NCBI GenBank assembly: GCA_966186435.1
Contig: CBIFWW010000009.1
Coordinates: forward strand, 1 to 48,421
Length of the DNA stretch: 48,421 bases
Source of the DNA: CBIFWW01 sp966186435
Lineage (GTDB): Bacteria > Pseudomonadota > Gammaproteobacteria > Enterobacterales > Enterobacteriaceae
Direction: 5' to 3'
Position numbers and translations under genes: made by a program. Below, piece by piece: positions 16,137 to 24,180 of the stretch (position 1 is its first letter; each line of letters begins with the position of its first letter). The notes beneath the pieces were generated by a model that worked only from the letters and a program-made list of their open reading frames with translations, was not told the origin of the DNA and did no database searches.

Positions 16137-16700
16137 TCAGCGATTGAGGAAATTAGCCAGCAGCTGGTGGCCCTGTTCACTGAGTATGCTTTCCGGGTGG
16201 AATTGCACCCCCTCCAGATCCCATTGGCGATGGCACAGGCCCATTATCTCCCCGCTGTCACTCCAGGCCGTTACCGTAAATTGTGCTGGCAAGGTATCCG
16301 GCTGCACCACCAGCGAATGGTAGCGGGTAACCGTAAGCGGGTTATTTAAGCCAGTGAAGACCCCCTCCCCTTGATGAGTAATGGAGGAGGTTTTACCGTG
16401 CATCACCTTGGTGGCACGAACGACTTTTGCGCCAAAGGCTTGAGCAATGGCCTGATGGCCAAGGCAAACCCCGAGGATCGGGCATTTACCAGCAAAGTGG
16501 CGGATGGCCGCCAGAGAAATACCGGCTTCATCGGGGGTACAAGGGCCAGGAGAGATGACGATTTTCTCCGGGGCCAGGCGGGTGATGTCATCCAGCGTAA
16601 GGGTATCATTACGCATCACGGTGACTTCCGCGCCCAGCTCGCAGAAATATTGGTATAAATTCCAGGTGAAAGAGTCGTAATTGTCGATCAATAGCATCAT
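16137..16700 (-). CDS. pabA: Aminodeoxychorismate synthase component II (glutamine amidotransferase)
   Basis: PabA releases ammonia from glutamine for PabB, which makes 4-amino-4-deoxychorismate for folate. The 187-residue class-I amidotransferase has the full triad: Cys79 in GVCLGHQ, and His168 and Glu170 in VQFHPES. SPGPCTPDEAG forms the oxyanion region. In E. coli the same fold can be shared with anthranilate synthase, but the fic-pabA neighbourhood fixes this as pabA. It follows yhfG-fic in the same direction, 44 bp downstream. Confidence 0.96.
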   Translation of the reverse strand: MMLLIDNYDSFTWNLYQYFCELGAEVTVMRNDTLTLDDITRLAPEKIVISPGPCTPDEAGISLAAIRHFAGKCPILGVCLGHQAIAQAFGAKVVRATKVMHGKTSSITHQGEGVFTGLNNPLTVTRYHSLVVQPDTLPAQFTVTAWSDSGEIMGLCHRQWDLEGVQFHPESILSEQGHQLLANFLNR

Positions 16701-16744
16701 GGTGCGCCCGGGCAGGTGATGTGAACCGGGCTATTCTACCGATT

Positions 16745-17338
16745 TTAAGCCGCTTCGCTTACTGCTTTACTAAAGATGGCTACTAGGGCCTGATGGCTAC
16801 CAAGGGCGGCCTGCTGATTAGCGGCGTTCCATGTGCCGGCCTCAATAGTAGACCAGTCGATGGTGAACCCAGCATGGATAGCCAGTTGCTCAAAGAAAAT
16901 CCGCTGGGCGCGGCCGGAGCCAACCCGGAACGGGTGCAGCACGTTTATTTCGCCATAGAACCACGCCAGCCGCTCGCAAAATTGCGCCAGCTTAAGCCCC
17001 TGGAGGTAATCTTCCTCCTCCAACTGCTGCATCAGGGCATTGCCTTCTTTCTCAATGTATTGGAAGTGGCAGAAACGGGTGTCACCCTGGTAGATATCCA
17101 CTTCACGCAGTTTCCCGGCCCATTCATAGACATCCTGGAAAACCTGGCGGTGAATGTCACATAAGTGCGGCAAGCCCCGGCGCAACGGGCCGAGTTCCAG
17201 GGTAGCGACACGCAGAGCGGTGAGTTCGGTTTCTGCCTGCACTAGCCGCTGGGTATCACGGATATCCAGCCGATTGCGCAGCACATTGATGCTGGACCAA
17301 TAGTACGGATCGCGGCCTTCACCGAATTTATCGCTCAT
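16745..17338 (-). CDS. fic: Fic-domain protein (toxin-like AMP transferase)
   Basis: A 197-residue Fic protein. Enzymes of this fold transfer AMP from ATP to protein hydroxyls. The motif HPFRVGSGRAQR at residues 135-146 keeps the catalytic His and the Arg residues, but has Val and Ser where canonical HxFx(D/E)GNGRxxR has an acidic residue and Asn. The E. coli protein shows the same kind of deviation. Gly55, whose change to Arg activates E. coli Fic, is unchanged (RRGLPHL). Start at 17338 follows GGAGG and gives the family N-terminus MSDKFGEGRDP. It overlaps the end of yhfG by 11 bp, the order expected of antitoxin then toxin. Confidence 0.94.
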   Translation of the reverse strand: MSDKFGEGRDPYYWSSINVLRNRLDIRDTQRLVQAETELTALRVATLELGPLRRGLPHLCDIHRQVFQDVYEWAGKLREVDIYQGDTRFCHFQYIEKEGNALMQQLEEEDYLQGLKLAQFCERLAWFYGEINVLHPFRVGSGRAQRIFFEQLAIHAGFTIDWSTIEAGTWNAANQQAALGSHQALVAIFSKAVSEAA

Positions 17339-17495
17339 AGTGCCTCCGCAAGGTATCAATCCGCGCGATGGCATGTTCAGGGGTGAGATCGAGGGGTTGG
17401 GACGCAATGCCTTCCAGCCGTTGGCTGGCGGAAAAATTGCGGCTGCGTTGCTGCTGCCAAAGCAGCTGCTTTTGCCGATCGGTAAGGTGTTTCAT
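17328..17495 (-). CDS. yhfG: YhfG, class-I Fic antitoxin
   Basis: A 55-residue protein whose ASQRLEG segment contains the Fic inhibitory motif S-x3-E-G (Ser24, Glu28, Gly29). In the E. coli FicT/FicA (YhfG) structure this helix inserts Glu next to the Fic active site and blocks productive ATP binding. Start at 17495 follows GGAGG and gives the exact family length; a longer in-frame form has a low-complexity, non-family extension. Upstream of and overlapping fic by 11 bp, so the two are co-translated. Confidence 0.93.
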   Translation of the reverse strand: MKHLTDRQKQLLWQQQRSRNFSASQRLEGIASQPLDLTPEHAIARIDTLRRHYER

Positions 17496-17607
17496 AGAAG
17501 AGGGCCTCCCTGACGCTGTGAGTGATTGCCACAAGTATAAGCAGCAATACGACATCGCGCAGGAAGGCTTCAGGCTCACGGGGGGTAGCTTACACCCGCG
17601 ATGGCTG

Positions 17608-18180
17608 TTAAGGCAGGACTTTTGCCGACTGGATCACAATCGGTTTGGTTGGCACGTTTTGATACGGGCCAACATCGTGGGTAGGCGCTTGGGCGATTTT
17701 ATCCACCACGTCCATCCCTTTGACAATCTTACCAAATACCGCATAACCAAAATCACGCTGGCCATGGTCGAGGAAGGCGTTATCCGCCACGTTCAGGAAG
17801 AATTGGCTGGTGGCGCTGTCTTTATCGGCAGTTCGGGCCATGGAGATAGTGCCACGGGTGTTACGCAGGCCGTTGTCAGCCTCGTTTTTGATGGGGGCAA
17901 CGGTCGGTTTTTGATTCATGTCTGCGGTAAAGCCACCGCCCTGAACCATAAAACCAGGTATCACACGGTGGAACACGGTGTTGTTATAAAAACCGTTGTT
18001 AACGTAATCGACGAAATTTTTCACGCTAACTGGGGCTTTTTGATTATCCAGCTCCAGCTCAATATTGCCCGCTGAAGTGGTCAGTAACACGTGGGTATCG
18101 CCTTTTGCCGCCAGGGCAGCTGTGGAAACAGTAGACAGCGCGATGACCGCTGCAACCGCCGCCAGTGTCGATTTGAACAT
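17608..18180 (-). CDS. ppiA: Periplasmic peptidyl-prolyl cis-trans isomerase A (cyclophilin)
   Basis: A periplasmic cyclophilin that catalyses prolyl isomerisation during folding of exported proteins. The 190-residue precursor has a Sec signal peptide, MFKSTLAAVAAVIALSTVST, with cleavage after ALA. The cyclophilin core includes FHRVIPGFMVQGGGF, TRGTISMAR and SATSQFFLNV. Length and sequence match E. coli PpiA. It is divergent from tsgA, with a CRP-like site in the shared 275-bp gap; E. coli ppiA is known to be CRP responsive. Confidence 0.97.
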   Translation of the reverse strand: MFKSTLAAVAAVIALSTVSTAALAAKGDTHVLLTTSAGNIELELDNQKAPVSVKNFVDYVNNGFYNNTVFHRVIPGFMVQGGGFTADMNQKPTVAPIKNEADNGLRNTRGTISMARTADKDSATSQFFLNVADNAFLDHGQRDFGYAVFGKIVKGMDVVDKIAQAPTHDVGPYQNVPTKPIVIQSAKVLP

Positions 18181-18369
18181 GAGGAATCCTTAGTAAACAT
18201 AAAGTAGGCAGGTGCCCCGATTCTAAAGAGCGTTTGTTATTCCCGCCACACATTTACCTGCTTTTACGATGCAATCCATTGTATTTATAGGGTGAATCGT
18301 ACCAGCAGAATTTTCTACGCGTGACCAACGTCATATACATATTTATTTAGTCGAACAAATAATTCATAA

Positions 18370-18391
18370 AAAGTTTGTATAGATCACATTA
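18370..18391. promoter_or_regulatory. CRP-like site between ppiA and tsgA
   Basis: A 22-bp stretch has an excellent right half, TAGATCACATT, identical to the CRP consensus over 11 bases. The left half (AAAGTTTGTA) is poor. It lies 65-86 bp before the tsgA start and about 190 bp from ppiA, in the divergent intergenic region. Confidence 0.5.
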
Positions 18392-18455
18392 ATGACTAAA
18401 ATCTGCCCGTTTACCGCGCTTGCAAGGCGCTTTACTTTTATTTTCACAGGCTACT

Positions 18456-19640
18456 ATGACTAACAGCAATCGTATCAGGCTCACATGGATCAGCTTCTTC
18501 TCCTACGCACTTACCGGTGCACTGGTGATCGTCACCGGTATGGTGATGGGGAATATCGCTGATTACTTCCAGGTTCCCGTCTCCAGCATGAGCAACACTT
18601 TCACCTTCCTGAACACCGGGATCCTTATTTCTATCTTCATGAACGCGTGGTTGATGGAAATTGTGCCGCTTAAGACCCAGCTGCGTTTTGGCTTTGTGCT
18701 GATGGTACTTGCCATCGCCGGTCTGGTTACCAGTCATAGTCTGGCTATCTTCTCTGCCTCCATGTTCGTGCTTGGCCTGGTAAGCGGGATCACCATGTCC
18801 ATCGGTACATTCCTGGTGACCCAGATGTACCATGGCCGCCAGCGTGGTTCGCGCCTGCTGTTTACTGACTCTTTCTTCAGCATGGCCGGGATGATCTTCC
18901 CGATTGTCGCCGCCTTCTTACTGGCGCGTAGCATCAACTGGTACTGGGTATATGTGTGCATTGGCCTGGTTTATGTGGCGATCTTTCTGCTGACCCTGGG
19001 TTGTGAATTCCCGGCCCTCGGCAAGCACGCTAAACAAGACGACAAGCCAGTCACCCGTGAAAAATGGGGCATTGGAGTGCTATTCCTGTCCATCGCTGCT
19101 TTGTGCTACATCCTCGGCCAATTGGGCTTTATCTCTTGGGTACCGGAATACGCCAAAGGGCTGGGCATGGGCATCAACGATGCCGGCCAGCTGGTGAGTA
19201 ACTTCTGGATGTCCTATATGTTCGGGATGTGGGCCTTCAGCTATCTGCTGCGTTTCTTCGATCTGCAACGCATACTGATGGTGTTGGCTGCCCTGGCGAC
19301 CGTGCTGATGTACGGTTTTATCACCGGCGCATCCAATCACATGGCGCTGTTTATACTGGCCCTGGGCTTCTTCTCCAGCGCGATTTACACCACCATCATC
19401 ACCCTTGGGTCTCAGCAGACCAAAGTGGCCTCTCCAAAACTAGTTAACTTTGTGCTGACCTGCGGCACCATCGGCACCATGCTGACCTTCGTGGTCACTG
19501 GCCCTATCGTGGCGCATTATGGCCCGAAAGCCGCCTTGCTGACCTCAAATGGTCTGTATGCCGTGGTGTTCGTGATGTGTGTGATTCTGGGCTTTGTGAC
19601 TAAGCACCGCCAGCACAGCGCTGACGCTGCCAGCCACTAA
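18456..19640 (+). CDS. tsgA: TsgA family major-facilitator transporter
   Basis: A 394-residue inner-membrane protein with about 12 membrane segments. The major-facilitator sequences VSGITMSIGTFLVTQMY and GRQRGSRLLFTDSFFSM agree closely with E. coli/Salmonella TsgA. The substrate is not established; the Salmonella gene was named from tellurite/selenite and temperature phenotypes. Start at 18456 gives MTNSNRIRLTW, the family N-terminus, and follows CAGG. It converges on codA with only 16 bp between stop codons, and a GC hairpin spans that gap. Confidence 0.93.
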   Translation: MTNSNRIRLTWISFFSYALTGALVIVTGMVMGNIADYFQVPVSSMSNTFTFLNTGILISIFMNAWLMEIVPLKTQLRFGFVLMVLAIAGLVTSHSLAIFSASMFVLGLVSGITMSIGTFLVTQMYHGRQRGSRLLFTDSFFSMAGMIFPIVAAFLLARSINWYWVYVCIGLVYVAIFLLTLGCEFPALGKHAKQDDKPVTREKWGIGVLFLSIAALCYILGQLGFISWVPEYAKGLGMGINDAGQLVSNFWMSYMFGMWAFSYLLRFFDLQRILMVLAALATVLMYGFITGASNHMALFILALGFFSSAIYTTIITLGSQQTKVASPKLVNFVLTCGTIGTMLTFVVTGPIVAHYGPKAALLTSNGLYAVVFVMCVILGFVTKHRQHSADAASH

Positions 19641-19647
19641 CCCCTTC

Positions 19648-19673
19648 CCCGCCCGGCTATTCTGCCGGGCGGG
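19648..19673. other. Perfect GC-rich hairpin at the tsgA/codA junction
   Basis: CCCGCCCGGC and GCCGGGCGGG form a perfect 10-bp stem with a six-base loop. There is no T-run on either strand, so it is not a standard intrinsic terminator. The codA stop codon lies in the stem-loop. It may stabilise 3' ends or act with Rho. Confidence 0.7.
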
Positions 19674-20952
19674 TAAAGTCTACCTCTTCCCCACCTTGAT
19701 CCATCTGTACCCAGCTTTGGGCTAACTGAGTAGTGGCGATGATCCGCCCCTGGCGAATCGACCAACGCACCGGTACCTGGCGGCGCACCGCATCAAAACC
19801 ATTCTCAGCCGGCAGAATAATCAGGTTGGCGCTGTTGCCTACCTCGATACCATAATCGCTCACCCCAAAGGTGCGGGCGCTGTTATGGGTAATCAGGTTC
19901 AGCCCCTCATCAATTTGCCCATAGCCCATCATCTGGCAGACATGCAGCCCCATATGCAGCACCTGGAGCATATTGGCAGTACCTAAGGGGTACCAGGGGT
20001 CAAACACATCATCATGGCCGAAGCAGACGTTAATCCCGGCTTCCAGCAGCTCTTTCACCCGGGTAACGCCCCGGCGTTTCGGGTAATCATCGAAACGGCC
20101 CTGCAAATGAATATTCACCAGCGGGTTAGCGACAAAGTTAATCCCCGACATTTTCAATAGCCGGAACAGGCGCGAGGTATAAGCCCCATTGTAAGAGTGC
20201 ATGGCGGTGGTGTGGCTGGCGGTGACCTGCGGGCCGATACCATACTCCAGCGCCAGGGCCGCCACAGTCTCCACAAAACGAGATTGTTCATCGTCAATCT
20301 CATCGCAGTGAATATCTAATGGCTTGTTATATTTGTGCGCCAGGGCAAAGGCCTTATGCATCGATTCCACGCCGTATTCGCGGGTGAACTCAAAGTGAGG
20401 AATGCCCCCTACCACATCGGCCCCCAGTTTTAGGGCCTCTTCCAGCAGGGCTTCCCCATTGGGGTAAGACAAAATCCCTTCCTGCGGGAAGGCCACCAGT
20501 TGCAGATCAATCCACGGGGCCACTTCTTGTTTTACGTCGAGCATCGCCTTCAGGGCAGTGAGCGAAGGGTCAGAAACATCCACGTGGCTGCGCACATATT
20601 GCACCCCATTAGCCATCTGCCATTTCAAGGTCTGCCAGGCCCGGCGTTTCACATCTTCATGGGTCAGTAACGCTTTACGTTCGGCCCAACGCTCGATGCC
20701 TTCAAACAGAGTGCCGGACTGGTTCCAGGCAGGCTGCCCGGCGGTTTGGGTGGTGTCGAGGTGGATATGTGGCTCGATAAACGGCGGCAGCGCCAGCCCG
20801 CCTCGGGCATTTAGTACCTCGTAACTTTCATTCCCGGCGGAGCTCATCGGCGTGATGTCGGCAAAGCGGCCCCGATCGATAGCCAGTTGCCATAGCCCGG
20901 TACGGTCAGGCAGCCGGACATTATGAATTAACCACAAGGGTGAGTTCGCCAT
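19657..20952 (-). CDS. codA: Cytosine deaminase
   Basis: Converts cytosine (and 5-fluorocytosine) to uracil and ammonia in pyrimidine salvage; cytosolic and metal-dependent. The 431-residue amidohydrolase is very close to E. coli CodA. Metal and substrate residues are visible: His62 and His64 in EPHIHLD, the HCDEIDDEQSRF segment, SHTTAMHSYNGAY, and the Asp in FGHDDVFDPWYP. The E. coli gene lies in a codBA operon elsewhere; here no codB permease is adjacent. The gene stands alone, facing tsgA and divergent from nirB. Ribosome site CGGAG before the ATG. Confidence 0.96.
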   Translation of the reverse strand: MANSPLWLIHNVRLPDRTGLWQLAIDRGRFADITPMSSAGNESYEVLNARGGLALPPFIEPHIHLDTTQTAGQPAWNQSGTLFEGIERWAERKALLTHEDVKRRAWQTLKWQMANGVQYVRSHVDVSDPSLTALKAMLDVKQEVAPWIDLQLVAFPQEGILSYPNGEALLEEALKLGADVVGGIPHFEFTREYGVESMHKAFALAHKYNKPLDIHCDEIDDEQSRFVETVAALALEYGIGPQVTASHTTAMHSYNGAYTSRLFRLLKMSGINFVANPLVNIHLQGRFDDYPKRRGVTRVKELLEAGINVCFGHDDVFDPWYPLGTANMLQVLHMGLHVCQMMGYGQIDEGLNLITHNSARTFGVSDYGIEVGNSANLIILPAENGFDAVRRQVPVRWSIRQGRIIATTQLAQSWVQMDQGGEEVDFTRPAE

Positions 20953-21091
20953 AGGATCTCCGATTTAAATTACCTTTTCCGAAGTGATAGCACAGCCAGC
21001 GCTAAAAGACGCGGTTTTCAGCAAGCATTCATAAATCGATGAAATTTTAAACATATCCACAACTTACAAAAATCCTGACAAATCAGCCATA

Positions 21092-21107
21092 TACCCCTTA
21101 ATGGGTA
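21092..21107 (+). promoter_or_regulatory. NarL/NarP 7-2-7 site of nirB
   Basis: TACCCCT-TA-ATGGGTA is an inverted heptamer pair of the kind bound by NarL and NarP dimers. Its centre is 28 bp upstream of the FNR site centre, so it falls at -69.5 if the FNR site is at -41.5. That is the geometry known for E. coli nirB, where it mediates nitrate/nitrite activation. Confidence 0.82.
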
Positions 21108-21120
21108 TATAAAGGCGCAT

Positions 21121-21134
21121 TTGATTTGCATCAA
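21121..21134 (+). promoter_or_regulatory. FNR site of the nirB promoter
   Basis: TTGAT-TTGC-ATCAA is a perfect FNR consensus palindrome. A TAAGGT -10 element at 21156-21161, in the same context as in E. coli, puts the transcript start near 21169 and the FNR site at -41.5, a class-II activated promoter. Expression of nirBDC-cysG is therefore expected in anaerobic conditions with nitrite or nitrate. Confidence 0.88.
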
Positions 21135-21192
21135 TAATCGTCAAAGCTGAATCGTTAAGGTAGGCAATAATAAAAAGGAAATTGAGGCAAAA

Positions 21193-23736
21193 ATGAGCAA
21201 AGTCAGACTCGCTATTATCGGTAATGGTATGGTCGGCCACCGCTTTATTGAGGAATTGATCGATAAAGCCGAACCGGGCCAATTTGAGATCACCGTGTTC
21301 TGTGAAGAACCGCGTATTGCCTACGACCGCGTCCACTTGTCTTCCTACTTCGCCCACCACACGGCAGAAGAACTCTCCCTGGTGCGGGAAGGGTATTACG
21401 ATAAGCACGGCGTGAAAGTACTGCTGGGCGAACGGGCTATCACCATTAACCGCCAAGAAAAAGTGATCCACTCCAGCGCCGGGCGCACCGTGTTCTACGA
21501 CAAACTGATCATGGCCACCGGCTCCTACCCTTGGGTGCCGCCGATTAAAGGGTCTGAAACTCAAGACTGCTTCGTTTACCGCACCATTGAAGATCTAAAC
21601 GCCATTGAAGCCTGCGCGCGCCGTAGTAAGCGCGGTGCCGTAGTGGGCGGTGGCCTGCTGGGCCTGGAAGCCGCTGGCGCCCTAAAGAACCTTGGGGTCG
21701 AAACCCACGTGGTTGAATTCGCCTCGATGCTGATGGCAGAACAGCTCGACCAGATGGGCGGCGAGCAACTGCGCAACAAAATTGAGCGGATGGGTGTGAA
21801 AGTTCACACCAGCAAAAACACCCAGGAAATTGTGCAAGAAGGGACCGAAGGCCGTAAAACCATGCGCTTCGCTGATGGCAGCGCCCTGGAAATCGACTTT
21901 ATCGTCTTCTCCACCGGTATTCGCCCTCAGGACAAACTGGCCCGCCAATGTGAACTCGCCATTGGCCCAAGAGGCGGCATCGTGGTGAATGACCAGTGCC
22001 AAACCTCCGATCCCGATATCTATGCCATCGGCGAGTGTGCCAGTTGGAGCGGCCGGGTGTTCGGTCTGGTAGCCCCTGGCTACAAAATGGCTCAGGTCAC
22101 CGCAGACCACCTGCTTGGCCATGCCAATACCTTCAACGGGGCAGACATGAGCGCCAAGCTGAAACTGCTGGGTGTGGATGTAGGCGGGATTGGTGATGCC
22201 CATGGCCGCACGCCAAACAGCCGCAGCTATGTTTATCTGGACGAGAGCAAAGAAGTCTACAAGCGCATCATCGTTAGCGAAGATAACAAAACCCTGCTGG
22301 GGGCCGTGCTGGTGGGGGACACTTCAGACTACGGTAACCTGTTGCAGCTGATGCTGAATGCCATCGAGCTGCCGGAGAACCCGGATTCCCTGATCCTGCC
22401 GGCCCATGCTTCCAGTGGCAAACCTTCTATCGGCGTCGATAAGCTGCCGGATAGCGCCCAAATATGCTCATGCTTCGATGTCACCAAAGGCACCCTGATT
22501 GCCGCCATCAATAAAGGCTGCCACACCGTTGCGGCATTGAAAGCAGAAACTAAAGCCGGCACCGGCTGCGGTGGTTGTATCCCGCTGGTTACCCAGGTGT
22601 TGAATGCTGAGCTGGCGAAACAAGGTATCGAAGTAAACAACAACCTGTGCGAGCACTTTGCGTTTTCTCGCCAGGAGCTGTACCACCTGATCCGCGTGGA
22701 AGGCATTAAATCCTTAGGCGAACTGCTGGCGAAATACGGCAAGGGTTACGGTTGTGAAGTGTGTAAACCAACAGTGGGTTCCTTGCTGGCATCCTGCTGG
22801 AATGAGTATGTGCTCACGCCGAAGCATACCCCGCTACAGGATACCAACGACAACTTCCTGGCTAACATCCAGAAAGATGGCACCTACTCGGTGATCCCGC
22901 GCTCTGCCGGTGGCGAAATCACCCCGGAAGGGTTGATGGAAGTGGGCCGCATTGCCCGTCAGTTCAATCTGTACACCAAAATCACCGGCTCCCAGCGTAT
23001 TGGCCTGTTCGGCGCCCAGAAAGATGACCTGCCGGAGATCTGGCGTCAGCTGATTGAAGCCGGGTTTGAAACTGGCCATGCCTATGCCAAAGCGCTGCGT
23101 ATGGCGAAAACCTGCGTGGGCAGCACCTGGTGCCGTTACGGCGTGGGCGATAGCGTGGGCTTCGGCGTGGAGCTGGAAAACCGCTACAAAGGCATCCGTA
23201 CCCCGCACAAGATGAAGTTCGGCGTTTCTGGCTGTACCCGCGAATGTGCCGAAGCCCAGGGTAAAGACGTGGGGATTATCGCCACCGAAAAAGGCTGGAA
23301 CCTGTATGTCTGCGGCAACGGCGGGATGAAACCGCGCCATGCGGATCTGCTGGCCGCCGATCTGGACCGCGAAACCCTGCTGCACTACCTCGACCGTTTC
23401 ATGATGTTTTACATCCGTACCGCCGACAAACTTACCCGTACCTCGGTATGGCTGGAGAACCTGGAAGGCGGCATCGAGTACCTGAAGCAGGTCATTATTG
23501 ATGACAAGCTGGGGCTGGACGGCCATCTGGAACAAGAGATTGCCCGCCTGCGTGAAGCCGTGGCCTGTGAATGGACGGAAACTGTAAACAACCCGCAGGC
23601 GCAGGTTCGCTTCAAACACTTTATCAACAGCCCGCTGCGTGACCCATCAGTACAAGTGGTTGCCGAGCGCGCCCAGCACCGCCCGGCGACGCCGTTTGAA
23701 CGTATCCCGGTCACCCTTGTGGAGGAAAACGCATGA
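21193..23736 (+). CDS. nirB: NADH-dependent nitrite reductase large subunit
   Basis: Cytosolic enzyme reducing nitrite to ammonium with six electrons from NADH, with NirD as partner. The 847-residue product equals the E. coli length. Order of domains: FAD/NAD pyridine-nucleotide oxidoreductase (about 1-400), BFD-like [2Fe-2S] segment (about 415-490, with CSCFDVTKG and TGCGGC), then the sulfite/nitrite reductase ferredoxin-like and siroheme domains. Siroheme-[4Fe-4S] ligands Cys641, Cys647 (CVGSTWC), Cys681 and Cys685 (CTREC) are all present. Ribosome site AAGGAA; ends with an ATGA overlap into nirD. Confidence 0.98.
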   Translation: MSKVRLAIIGNGMVGHRFIEELIDKAEPGQFEITVFCEEPRIAYDRVHLSSYFAHHTAEELSLVREGYYDKHGVKVLLGERAITINRQEKVIHSSAGRTVFYDKLIMATGSYPWVPPIKGSETQDCFVYRTIEDLNAIEACARRSKRGAVVGGGLLGLEAAGALKNLGVETHVVEFASMLMAEQLDQMGGEQLRNKIERMGVKVHTSKNTQEIVQEGTEGRKTMRFADGSALEIDFIVFSTGIRPQDKLARQCELAIGPRGGIVVNDQCQTSDPDIYAIGECASWSGRVFGLVAPGYKMAQVTADHLLGHANTFNGADMSAKLKLLGVDVGGIGDAHGRTPNSRSYVYLDESKEVYKRIIVSEDNKTLLGAVLVGDTSDYGNLLQLMLNAIELPENPDSLILPAHASSGKPSIGVDKLPDSAQICSCFDVTKGTLIAAINKGCHTVAALKAETKAGTGCGGCIPLVTQVLNAELAKQGIEVNNNLCEHFAFSRQELYHLIRVEGIKSLGELLAKYGKGYGCEVCKPTVGSLLASCWNEYVLTPKHTPLQDTNDNFLANIQKDGTYSVIPRSAGGEITPEGLMEVGRIARQFNLYTKITGSQRIGLFGAQKDDLPEIWRQLIEAGFETGHAYAKALRMAKTCVGSTWCRYGVGDSVGFGVELENRYKGIRTPHKMKFGVSGCTRECAEAQGKDVGIIATEKGWNLYVCGNGGMKPRHADLLAADLDRETLLHYLDRFMMFYIRTADKLTRTSVWLENLEGGIEYLKQVIIDDKLGLDGHLEQEIARLREAVACEWTETVNNPQAQVRFKHFINSPLRDPSVQVVAERAQHRPATPFERIPVTLVEENA

Positions 23737-24059
23737 GCCAGTGGACTACCGTGTGTGCTTTAGAAGACATCATCCCGGATTCCGGCGTGTGCGCGCTGGT
23801 GAATAACCACCAAGTGGCGGTATTCCGCCTGCGTGATGGCGAGCAGGTTTACGCCATCAGCAATATTGACCCGTTCTTTGAGTCCAGCGTGCTCTCACGG
23901 GGGTTGATTGCCGAACACCAAAATGAATTATGGGTGGCCAGCCCGCTGAAGAAACAGCACTTCCGCCTGCGGGACGGCCTGTGCATGGAAGATAAAGATT
24001 TTTCCGTGCCATGGTTTGAAACCCGCTTGCAGGACGGGATGATACAAATCCGCGCCTGA
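23733..24059 (+). CDS. nirD: Nitrite reductase small subunit
   Basis: The 108-residue NirD has the Rieske-like fold but no CxH...CxxH iron-sulfur ligands, as known for the E. coli subunit, so it is structural rather than electron-carrying. It opens MSQWTTVCALEDIIPDSGVC. It overlaps nirB by four bases and is followed 11 nt later by a terminator-like hairpin, which sets it apart from nirC. Confidence 0.96.
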   Translation: MSQWTTVCALEDIIPDSGVCALVNNHQVAVFRLRDGEQVYAISNIDPFFESSVLSRGLIAEHQNELWVASPLKKQHFRLRDGLCMEDKDFSVPWFETRLQDGMIQIRA

Positions 24060-24070
24060 TTTCGCTTTAC

Positions 24071-24094
24071 CGCCCGGTTATGCCGGGCGTTTTT
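24071..24094 (+). terminator. Terminator-like hairpin after nirD
   Basis: CGCCCGG and CCGGGCG form a perfect 7-bp stem with a five-base loop, followed by five T and an AT-rich stretch. It meets the criteria of an intrinsic terminator, yet nirC and cysG continue in the same direction downstream. It probably reduces rather than abolishes their co-transcription. Confidence 0.8.
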
Positions 24095-24141
24095 AATATT
24101 TATCTTACTCTTACTAACCGCCCCACTTATTTTGAATTGCA

Positions 24142-24173
24142 GCCAACACAGCTGTAGCTTGAAGTAGGACGGG
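24142..24173 (+). repeat. Partial extra copy of the ERIC right end
   Basis: These 32 bp match 24268-24299 at 30 of 32 positions and lie exactly 126 bp upstream of it. They equal the right-hand end of an ERIC element, without the central part. This looks like a truncated neighbour of the complete element, or a remnant of a tandem duplication. Confidence 0.8.
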
Positions 24174-24180
24174 GATAAAT

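Noticed and set aside
21052..21061. DnaA-box-like sequence ATATCCACA before nirB
   Set aside because: A single near-match to TTATNCACA with no cluster, AT-rich unwinding region or replication gene nearby; expected by chance.
22834..23619. A 261-codon minus-strand frame within nirB
   Set aside because: Antisense shadow of the conserved siroheme domain; no start signals or recognisable domain.
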